Of a DNA stretch of 64,000 nt, positions 43,578 to 55,500 are shown piece after piece. Within the stretch, counting starts at the first letter, position 1. Every line of letters begins with the position of its first letter. The position numbers and the translations under genes are program-made. The notes under the pieces were generated by a model. That model was not told the DNA's origin and did not search any database. It saw only the letters and a list, made by a program, of their open reading frames with translations. Source of the stretch: Toxotes chatareus (Eukaryota > Chordata > Actinopteri > Toxotidae); the NCBI GenBank assembly GCA_016801885.1, contig CM028895.1:37501-101500 (forward strand), written 5' to 3'.

Positions 43578-46500
43578 ATGTTCTCCAGCAGAATGAGTAT
43601 GACCCAGTCCAGCCTGCTGTATGGACAGCTGGACGACTTACAGGAGCTCGCCTTCATCGAGAGGCCGATCCGCAGGAGTCTCAAGGTATTTTTACACCTC
43701 AGGGTCTGAGCACAGCTGGTCAGACACAGAAGTGGGTCATGTGTTGAACACAGGTTGTGATGTGATGATGATGATGCTGATGGGACATGTTGTGTGAGTC
43801 AGTGGGAGGAAGAGCAGCCTCCTCGCAGGAAGCAGAGGGGAGACCCGCTATCTGCGCAGCATGACGCAGTTTGTCTGTCTGTCTGCAGTGAGACAGGTGG
43901 ACACACTCGTGGGCAGACTGGTGAGGAGACAGGTGGACAGACAGATGGGTAGACAGGCGGACAGTCTGTAGTACAGCACTGTTCAGGGTGTGAACATCCA
44001 CGTGAGGAGAGGATTTCTGTAGAATCGGTCGTAACTTCGATCGGGTTCTCGATCAGCAGGTGATGGATGATTGGATCCATTAAGTGTGGATGTTCAGACG
44101 TTTGGTTTCGTCTGACCAACTGTCCACAATCCAGAGACTCTGCTGGGCTAAGAAAAGCCGTTTTCAGCTGTGCAGCTTGAAATGATCCGATCGATTATTG
44201 AAACTTACCGATCGAGTTTCTGTGGATTGGCTCCCAGATGTAGAGTTACTGCATGTGTCCCCAGGACAGAGACTAAAGACCGGGACAGCTGAGACCAGGG
44301 GGGCTAACAGGTTGTCATCGGACTTGACTGATGCTTCTTTTTGCCTTTGCGTCCTTGTGTCCTCATCTTGGACCGAGCCCCTGCACAGCGAATACAAATA
44401 AGTCAAAATGATGAGTCAAAAAAAAAACAGTGAAACTTTTTAATCAGTTAATTATAAAAGTGATATTGAGAAAAAGAGAGAAGAAGAAGAACGACAGACT
44501 AGAACTAAACAGAGAGAACTCATCATTCACTTATTCATTCATTCACTCCTCATACAGTTCACTCAGTAGTGGGCAGCAGATTCAGGTTTCACACACTGAC
44601 TGATCATCATGTTGCATCATCACTGCGTTAGCGTTAGGAGCAGCAGGTGCTCGTCGGACTGATGTGAAGTTTGAGGGAAACATGAAACGTAGAGCAGGAA
44701 ACAGGAAGTGAAGTTTGATCTTCTGTTTTAGTAAAAGTTCTAATACCAGACACTAATAATAATATATTATAATTATAAATAATAATAACAACAATAATAA
44801 AGTTCATTGAAACTATTACTTGAGTATTATCAGCAATTTTTTAAAAATGAAACTTTAACCAGATATGAGAAACATTTCCAACGATGACCTGGCGAAGAGG
44901 CAGCAGCAGGAAGCAGGTTACACACTAATACAAACAAAACAATAATCACTAAACTAAAACTCTCGTAAAACAGTCATGAAGTAAACATGACAAAAAAATA
45001 AAAGTATCAAAGTAAAACTACGTTTTATTGATCACATGATCTGACCTTTAATCCTGAGTCATCGATGCTCCAGGTGGTTTAAATGATCACAGGTTAGCTG
45101 GAGCGAAATACGCCAGCACAGGTTCTATTTGTTGCACCTTTCACATATCATAGATTTTCATTTTGGATTATTTAGTTGACTAATCAATCAAAAGATCAAT
45201 CCAAAGATTAATTATCAGATGAGAAATAGTGACTCAGAAGTGAAATGTGTCCGTTGTTGAAGTCGCTGAGTCACTGATCCTTCCTGAATGGTTGTAAACT
45301 GACACTGAAGAAGTGAAGGTGTCGTAGCTTCATGTTTTCTGAACACTTTCATGTTTTGAACCGTTCTGTGAACATTTTCAGAGTCTGGTTTAGTTTAAGT
45401 TTTGTTCATAGTTCCTGTTTTATTTTGAAATCATGGCCCTTGTGTATCTTGTCTTCTTCTACTTCCTGTCTTTGTCTTGTTTCTCTCCATGTGTGATTGT
45501 TTGCCCTGCCCTAATTGGTTTCACCTGTTGTCCCTTGCCTGGTGTATTTAAGTCTCATCGTTTCCCTGTGTCCTTGATGGTTCGTCTTGTCTCTTGTCCA
45601 GTGATCTCGCGTGTTATCCCGAGTCATCGTGTCTCAGTCAGGTTGTGTTTTATTTGTTACTTTGCTTCTTGTTTGGTTTTGGTTTCTCAGGTTTTTCAGT
45701 CTTTTTCCTCACGACAGTAATTTTGTGTTCACTTTTTTGTTTCATTGCCTTTTTCCCGTTTGGGTGAGAATTATTTTACTTTGTGAGAATAAAAACTTAT
45801 TTTTCATTACGTCTGTGGGTTCGTGCGTTTGGGTCCCCGTCCTTGCTGAAGTCGAGACAGTCGGTACCGTATTGATCAGCTAATGGATTAATCAGCCAAC
45901 TGTTTTAGTTCTAATCACGTGTAACTGACAGTTACAGCTAAAAGTCATATTTTCTGTTTCTGAATATAAAATCGGAATCTCCCATAATAAGTTCAGTGGA
46001 GTAAACATATCCTGACTTGTAGTATAAGTACAATACTAAATACTAAAGTAATGCAATACTTAAGTAAATGTACTTCCTACATTACAGTGCATTTGTCTTG
46101 TGGGGACATAAATCTGCCACTCTGTGGGGACTCGATGTGCCTTTGGGGGGACAAAACAAGCTGGGGAAATTACTGCTCTCTGTGTTTTACCCACACCAAG
46201 TGCCCCAGCACACACACAAGCATGCCCATGCACTAGAGACGCTGGGGCAGGGGGCTGCCTAATGAGGCGCCCGGGGAGCTGGGGTGCTGTCCCACGGCCG
46301 TCCCGATAAGGACAGTGTCAGTCTCCAGGTAATCAGTGTCTGTGTAATGTCCGTTAAGTGATAGAAACAGGTCGGTGTATGTGTGTGCTCTTGTGCGGCT
46401 CTCTTTGTAAGGACCTGTTCACTTCTAGACTTTGTGAGGACATTGTTCTGTGGTCCACACTTTGGACATTCAAAGGGCTGTTTAATGGTTTTTTAAATAT

Positions 46501-49500
46501 ATTATGTAACAGCAGTGAGATGAGGGTCAGAGCTCAGACGGAGGGTGTTCTGGATTGAAATTATTATGACTTCAGGAACACACACAGTCTGTGGCTGTTC
46601 ATTTAACTACTGAGTTTCTGATTTGTATGTTTGTTGTTTCCTGTCAGACGGCCGAGGAGATCGATCAGCTGACTGTGGATGAAGACCTGAATGACATAGA
46701 GAGAGCTGTCTACCTGCTCAGGTGAGAGGTGAAACATGTTAGCACAGCAGCTCACCTGTGGGTGTGTCACTGTGGAGTTTTTTTGGTTGTGTTGATGGTC
46801 ACACACCAGTGTTTTTGTGACTGTTTTTCTTTCAGTTAGTTTCATGTTGTTACCTCAGGTCAGGAAATGGTCTCAACTGCTTCAGAGTCAAGAGGAACAG
46901 TAACTAAATAAAAAGCTTTTATTGGTACAGAGTTTTTGAGTCAGAAACAGTCCAGTCCTCCATCCATCCTCTTTTCCTGCGACCCAATAAACTCTGAAGC
47001 TAATTAAAAATTGAAGGTAATCATCCTGCAGTCTGATCCCTGAGGATCTAAACTAGTTCACAGAACTGTTTCTGTGTCTGGGCTGAAAATGTGAAACGTG
47101 ACAGAGAAACTGAACTGAACCCTGCAGGACTCGCAGGCACTGGACTGTGGCTCAATCAGGATCTGAGCTCAGTAACTTCCATTGGACACGTTTCTGAAAA
47201 CCGAGCTGAACGTATTATGTACAAACAACTAGAGCTGTGTCAATAAAATCGTTTCTCCTATTCTGATTTTATTTTGTAAAGATCGATTCGTACGTGCTCG
47301 TGTACGGACTCGCGTCATCGAATTCACTCATGCGCGCGTGTTGTGAAGCTACCAAACAATGAACATGGCGTCAGACAGTACGCAGTGCTTACTGTCTGAC
47401 GATGTTCATTGTTTGGTAGCTTCATACCACGCGCGCCTGCGTGAATTCGATGATGCGAATTTGTCTCCTGCTGAGACCTGCATACAGACCGAAGGTGAGA
47501 GTCATCAGACCAACCCAAAGAGAGGTACGTGTGTGGCCAGAGGAGGCCTGCTCAGCACTAAAAGACTGCTTCCACACAACGGACTGGGATATTTTCAAAC
47601 AGGCTGGGGATGCTGCAGGGCTAGCAACAGCCAGAGCCAACCTGTCCCGTGGAATCAAAGTAGCAAAACAACAATACAGCAAGAAAATAACCAGCCACTT
47701 CAGTAACACCAGGGACACACAAAGCCTGTGGAGAGGCATCCGAACCCTCACTGACTACAAGCCCCCCCCCCACAAACCTGTGACAGTGACATCTCACTGC
47801 TGAACAGCCTCAACGACTTCTTTGGGCGCTTTGAGACACAGAACACCACAACAGCACAGAAATCATCACCTCCTCCGGACGAGCAGGCTGTGTCCTTATC
47901 TTCAGCCAGCGTGAGGAAGGTCCTCTCAAGGATCAACCCACGCAGGGCAGCTGGACCGGACAACATACCTGGTCGGGTCCTAAAGGACTGTGCTGAGGAG
48001 CTCAAGGATGTCTTAACTGACATTTTCAACATCTCCCTGAGCCAAGCGGTCGTCCCCAAGTGTTTCAAGGCCACCACAATAATACCGGTACCAAAGAAAC
48101 TACACCCGTCCAGCCACAATGACTACCGGCCCGTAGCACTGACACCCATCATAATGAAGTGCTACGAGCAGCTGGTGATGCGGAACATCAAATCCGTCCT
48201 CCCCCCACCCATGACCCGTTTCAGTTTGCATACAGGACCAACAGGTCTACCGAGGATGCCATCGCAGCCGCACTCCACCCAGCCCTCACCCACCTTGACT
48301 CCAAAGACTCTTATGTGCGAATGCTGTTTCTAGATTTTAGTTCAGCATTTAATACAATCATCCCCCAGCAGCTAACACACAAATTGGGATGCCTGGGAGT
48401 CAAGACCTCTCTGTGTAACTGGGTGCTGGACTTTTTATCAGTGAGACCACAAAAGGTAAGGGCTGGCAGCAAAACCTCCAGGACCATCATGCTGAGCACA
48501 GGGGCTCCACAAGGTTGTGTACTCAGCCCGCTACTCTTCACCCTGCTGACTCACGACTGCGTACCCAGCCACAACACCAACCACATCATCAAGTTTGCGG
48601 ACGACACGACCGTGGTGGGCCTCATCACCAACCAGGATGAGGCAAACTACAGGAGTGAGGTGAGCCAACTGGTCCAGTGGTGTAAGGAAAATAACCTCTT
48701 CCTCAGCGTGGGGAAGACCAAAGAGATGGTTACAGACTTCAGGAGAAGGCCTTCACAGCATCCCCCACTGACCATCGACGGCGCTGCAGTGGAGAGGGTG
48801 AACAGCACCAAGTTCCTGGGGGTGCACATTTCTGAGGACTTCTCCTGGTCAATAAACACAACACAGCTGGCTAAGAAAGCTCAAAGACGCCTCTACTTCC
48901 TCCGCAAACTGAGAAGAGCCCATGTCCCACCTGCCATCATGTGCTCTTTCTACCGGGGCACCATTGAGAGCATCATCACTGGCTGCATCACTGTGTGGTA
49001 CAGAGGCTGCACTGCCTCCTGCCGAAAGACACTGCAACGCATAGTGAATGTAGCCAGCAATATCACCGGTGTCCCTCTGTTGCCCCTCACAGACATCTAT
49101 AACACACGTCTCACTCAAAAGCCTTTGAATCCTTGTACGTGAGCACGTACGAATCAATCCTTACAAAATAAAATGAGAATAGGAGAATCGATTTTATCGA
49201 CACAGCTCTACAAACAACAGTGGAACAGAAACCACAGAAGACTCACACAGACTGTTTCAAGGGGACATGTTCTGTGGGGATCTGTCTCCAGGTGTCACTT
49301 CTGTTCCTCAGGGTTCAGCTTTTGGCCCTTTATCTTTTTGCTCTGTAAACATTCTCACTTAAAATATTTGTTTTCCTTTATATTTTTGTATTTCCTCCCG
49401 TCGGCAGTGTGGGTCAGGAGGTGCAGAGAGTGAGCGTCATCAGTAACCTGCCAAGTCTGGTCCGCCAGAATCCAGCTGAGACATTTCGTCGGGTCGTCCC

Positions 49501-52500
49501 AAAGGTCCGGGTATGTAGCATCAGTCAGACTGTGTGTGTGAAGGCAGGCAGCAGAGGGCAGTATGAGGACGGTCATTCTGGGAAATTACAGGTGTGTCAT
49601 ACAAGTAACCTGTCGTGTCTGTGTGACTCAGGAGGTCCTGAATGGATCCGGAGCTGAGACCCAACTGGCAGCAGCAGCATCGTTTTTAACCATCCTACAG
49701 GATGACATCATTCTGATCCACACCCACACCTACTCCATCCTGAAGACAGTCCTGCTGCACCTGAATCACAGAGACACAGGTAACACACCTGAAGTGAGGG
49801 GTTAGGGTTAGCCCATCACAGGTGTTTGACAGGAAGCTCAGACTGCTGCAGTTTTTTTGAGGTTAAACCGTCTGAGGACAGACATCAGCCTTGTTGTCCG
49901 GGTTCTAATGTTCACTCTGATGTTGGTGTCGATGCGTGTGTTGTTGACAGTGGTGAGCAACGCCTGGTTGGAGACCCTGCTGTCGGCCATCAATGCTTTA
50001 CCCAAAGAAACCATCAAACAGGAGGTACTGCGATCAGGGTTACTGATCAATACTTTGCACCAGGACTGTGTTCTAGATTCATCTGTTGATTACTGATCAG
50101 TTTTTGTGACCTGTCTCACTCTGTATCCGTCCGTCTCTGCAGGTGCTGAACCCTCTCCTGTATCAGTCTCAGCTGTCTCACTCTCTTCAGGCTCGTCTGG
50201 CCAGCTGTCGCATTTTAGGAAAAGTTGCCTGCAAGTTTGATTCCCACATGTGAGCTGCAACAAAGTGTTTTCAAATGATTATTGGTCAGATTAAGCTGAT
50301 GTATGTTGATGTGGTGGTGGATGTTGTGGATGTTGTGGTGGTTCCAGGTTCAGACCCTGGTCTGGGCTCTGGAGTCCTCTCTGTGCCTCTGTGGGTTTTC
50401 TCCTCCCACAATCCCAAAAACACGCACATTAACAGTCAGGTTAACGTCAGGTTAACTGGCTGCTCTACGTTGCCCCTAAATGTGAGTGTGTGTGTGTGTG
50501 GTTGTCTGTCTTTGTGTGTCGGCTGATTGAGGTGGACTCTGCCTCTCACACCTGGTCAGCTGGGACAGGCTCCAGCTCCCCGCGACCCTGATAGATTACG
50601 CGGTGTAGAAAATGGATGAGTGGATGCTGATGTTGTCTCACCTGGTCTGACACTAACCTGTGTGACAGAGTGAAGACTGAGCTGCTGCCGTTGGCTCGGT
50701 CTTTATGTCAGGACGTGGAGTTCGAGGTCCGAGCCTGTATGTGCCGTCAGCTGGAGAGCATCGCCAGGGCAACCGGGTAAACATAACCAAACACCAACCA
50801 GTCAAAAAGGAAACACGAACCAAATGTCTTGCAGTGGTGAGACAGCGCGTCTCCTGTCTGTCCTTTAGGGTGGATGACACCAGAACAGAGCTGCTTCCTG
50901 AGCTGGTGGAGCTCGCCGGAGACGAGGAGAGCAGCGTCCGGCTTGCCGCCTTCGACACCATCATCAACCTGATGGAGATGATTGACGGCGGTGAGTCATC
51001 AGGTGACAGCAGGTGGAGCTGTGGTGAGAAGCAGTGAGCGTGGTTTAAAGCCCCTCCTCTCTCAGATGACAGGCTCCATGTGGTGGTTCCTCTGGTGATG
51101 TCAGTGTGCGAGGCATCGTCGCAGGCGGATGAATCTGTTGCTGCATCTTTGTCGTTCCAGTTTGGGAACCTCTGCAATGGACTGGCAGGTGAGACTCAGA
51201 ACTGGTGTCACTCAGTGGAAACACAGTAAATATAGTCAGACTCTGATCACACTAAAGCAGAATAAACTCAGAATTTGCTGATGATGTGAAGGTAACTGGC
51301 AGATATGTAGGTAACATGAGCCACTCAGCTGGAAAACTGGACGATGGTTTTAAACATAATCACATGACAAAGCTCTCTGAGAATCACCACCAATGAAACT
51401 GCAACTTCAGGAGAAAGATAACATCCCAGGAAGAGACGGAGCATTGTCCCCCCTGGATCCAGGTCCAAGCGGGGAGACTGGGTTAGTGTTAGAACCATGG
51501 GCCGTATCAAAGGCTAACAGCCCCGCAGGCCCACTCCCTGGAAGGCCAGCTGTCTGACCCCAGGCTGTGTGGTAACCAAAGAACCTGGAGGTGAGCATTG
51601 GCTGTAAGGAGGTTTCAGTCCTTTCAGGCTGGTCGATCCCGGGGACTCCTGAAGCAGACAGGTCGCAGGAGGCCAGAGGGACTGCAGGTCCTGGGAGTTT
51701 GGCTATCCACTCTAAATGTGTTTTATGAAGGTGGTGGTTTATGACCATGCCCCCCAGGGTATCTTATGGGGGGTACTATGGAAGTCTGGGGTACCAGGGC
51801 CCTGTCTGCTTTGTCCACAGGATGTCCAGTGTGTTTTCAGTGAGTGCTGGACTCTGTCAGGGTTGTTTCTGTCAAAGATTCAGTTTACGGTTTTCATGAA
51901 TTAGAATTAGAAGCTTTTATTGTCATAATGTTAATATGACGAAACACCAGATCTGAAGGTGCAGTCAAGGTGTGGAGTGTCGGGATGGGGACTTTGGGAC
52001 TTTAGGACTAATGAGTCGTTGTGTTTCAGTCTCTCTGTCAGACGAGCAGAAGGGCCGGTTGCTGCAGAGGTTTAAGGTGCTGTGTGTCGCCGGTCTGCAG
52101 ACTGAAGGAAACCAGACTGACATCAACAACGAGTCAAAGCTGATACGCTGCAACTGTTGCTACAACTTACCGGTGAATTTACACTCAGTGGAACTTCAGA
52201 GTTCAGTTCAATCTTCAGTCTCTCAAATGACTGATGTCAGGTTTTACTTCCTGTCTCTGCAGGCCATGGTGGTGTTCGCTGACTCAGCCCACTTCCAGTC
52301 AGAGCTCTACCCCTCTTTCTCCAGTCTATGTTGTGACCCGGAGGTCAGCGTTCGACGGAGCGCTGCAGCCAGTTTCCACCAGGTCAGATCATGTTGGACT
52401 GTGGCTGCAGTGTTACAGCCACGACATGAATAACATCATCATATTTAATCTGTTCTTAAAATGTGAACAGTAGTGGAGCTAAACACGTAGCGTTTGTCCT

Positions 52501-55500
52501 GAGGGTGGCGCCAGAGGAAAGACCATGAAGTCATTGAAAGCTAAAGGGTTCATCCTCTGTGGGGCAGGAAGGAGATCAGGACACTGATGACCAGTAGCTG
52601 TTGAGAGCCTGTGGACATCAGCACCTTTAGGTTCTGCTTCTCCTTCAAGAAATAAAGCCAAAAAATTCAATAGGGAGGAGACGAGAGAAAGAATTAGTTT
52701 AGGAATTGAAAGTTCTTTGTTTGTAAGAAAAGTTATTTTCTCTTTTGTCACATGATGGCTTCCCCTCCGTCCATTGGCCTCGCACCCACCCGACAGGTGG
52801 TGAAGCTGCTTGGTTCAAACGTTCAGGTTGTCCACAAAGAGCTTCTGGTTCTGCTGCAGGACGATGCTCTGGAGGTGAGATTCCATGTTCAGTCCATGTT
52901 GTTGGCGAGTTGTTTAATAAACATTTTCACTGTCAGTCTTAAAAACTGTGAGCTGTAAAACTTCAGCGGTGAGCTGTTGTTTTGCAGCGTGAATGGTTCG
53001 CTGGAGCCAAATGCACAGGTCAACACCACAAAGTGTGCTAAACATTTAACAGCAGCTCAGATCAAACACATCGAGATTTTCTTCAGAACTTGTCGTTTTT
53101 TCAGTTTTATTTGTGCTGAAGCGTCTGTTGTCGCTGTTGAGGTGCTGGACGCTCTGATGAATCACCTGGAAGAAACTCTGGAGGCGGTTCTGTCCAGAGG
53201 AGAGAACCTGACGCTGGACAACAAGGTGACAAAACAAACCTCCAGCTTTTAAACCAGTTCTGAGTTCCGCTTTGGTTTTTCTTTCTTTTTCTGCTTCTTC
53301 TCTTGGTTCCTCTGTGTTCGTCCACGTTCACCTGCGGTTTGTTCTTCATCAGTTCCCGGAGCTGCTGTCAGCTCTGTTGTTGGCGGAGCAGAAGGTTGGA
53401 TGTTCTCTGCGTTGGCGGCTGCATGAGAAGCTGCTGCAGCGTTACAGCTGTCTGGCCAGACTACTGCCGGGAGAAGTGCTGCACCAGAGCTTCTCTCCTC
53501 GCATCTTCATCATTCTCACCACCAATGTCAGCGCCACAAGAAGACATCACATGATACAATAGCAAAACCAGTTGAGCAGACAGGTAAACTCTCCTCTGGC
53601 TGTTGTGGTTGCAGAAGGTGTTGCCGGTGCAGAAGGAGGCGGCTCGGACATTCTGCACCTTCCTCCGCTATAACCGCAAACAGGAGCAGCGTCAGGAGAT
53701 GATGGAGCGTCTTATCCAAGGTCAGAACAGCCTGGTCCTGCAGGCTCAGGTGCTCTGAGTATGTCATCTATGAACAGGTGACCTTGGGTACCTCAGCTTT
53801 TTTCAGTCAATCACAAACTCCTGAAAGTTAGGGGACGACCGCAGACATATGTGCAAGACAGACAACTCAGGTTTTGTCCTTAGAACGCGTTAGAAACTTT
53901 CCCATGATGTCCAACAGATCCTTGATGGGTGATTTTGGTCTGTCTCTGATCCTCAGATCTGGCTCAGGGTAGGAGCTACTGGAACCGTCTGAGGTTCCTT
54001 GATGTTTGTGAAACAGCCACTGAGATTTTCTCCAGAAAATACTTCAACAAACATTTCCTGATTCCAGCGCTGGAGCTTGTCCACGACCCCGTTGCCAATG
54101 TCAGGTAGTTCTGTGAGAACTCTATCTGCCAGTTAAAATCTGTCTGTTTGACATCAAATGTGACATACCTGCCTGTTTACCTGTCTCTCTGTCAGGTACA
54201 AGCTGTGTCAGTTGTTGCCCAGGTTACGTTCGTCGCTCCGCCTGCCAGGTGATAAACAACTGTTGCAGCAACTCGACTTCTGCGTCCAGAAACTCCTCTG
54301 CAGAGAGAAAGACAAGGACGTGGTGGCAACCATCCGCAAGGTAACATTCACGCTACCATAGACCAGTCAGCTCAGTCAGAGGTCTGCGATGAATCGAGCT
54401 GACAAAGATCAGTCCAGCATAAAAGCTAGTTTTCATAGTTTTGCTTGTTGATCTCGACGAATGTAAATGATGAGAAACTGATGAAGCATTAACTGTGTTC
54501 ACCGTGTTCTTCAGACAGTGTTGGAACTGGACAAACTGGACCTCACAGAACCTGTAAGCAGCCTGTTTTTAAGACATGAAGTGTAGAACAAATGACAGTG
54601 AAGTGTTTCATGTGTGTTCTGTGGTGAACGTGTGCATCTATCTGGTGTCTGTCGTTAGTTTCATAAGAGGCAGGAGAGAGATTTACTGGACCAGAAGAAG
54701 GAGAAGGAGGAGACTCTGCTGCTGGAGATGGTGAGGGTGAAACTGAGAGTTCATCTTCATCCTGAATCACTGTCTGTTCTGTTTTAATGACGTGTCCTCT
54801 GCCGTCAGGAACAGCTGGAGCGCCAACAGACCGAAGGCAAACTGAACCCTGAAAAACATACGGAGAGAAAGCGTGAGCAAAGCGGTCCCATGTTATTTCT
54901 GACTCACGGGAGAAACTTTTCATTTTTAATCTGGTGCACGAGTATTTGATTTACGGGTCAGACTTTATTGATCTGACTGTGTTTCTGCTTCACAGTCCAG
55001 TCTGTAAACCGATTCTCTTTGACAGGAAGGGAAAGTAAGACGAGTCTTTCTGCAACCAAGTCCATGTCAGTGTCTTCGTCTGGAGCTGCCTTGTCCTCTG
55101 GTAAGACAGAACTATGAATGAAGACGAGTTGCAAATGAGTTTGTGGTTGTGACCACTGAGAAAATGCTTCCACTTCCAACAGAATCTTCTTCATTTCAGT
55201 CCTGATAGAGGCGTCTGTTAAACAGATGTGCAGAGTTTTGTCTCCTGCAGGTGCAACTTTGTGTAGATCAGAACGTGTTGGGCGTTTTACAGTTTGGAAT
55301 AGTATAGAATGAGACACAGCATCATCTGTACAGTGCTGATGGAAACCTCATGTAATCAAAGTGGAAGCATATCAGAAACTGATGATGATGATATTTCTTC
55401 TCCTTACAGGTAAGGACATGAGGAAGGCTAAACTGTCACGGAGTCGATCCCTCAGCAGTCAGCCAACAACTTCCAAACCCGCCAACTCAGACAGACCTTT

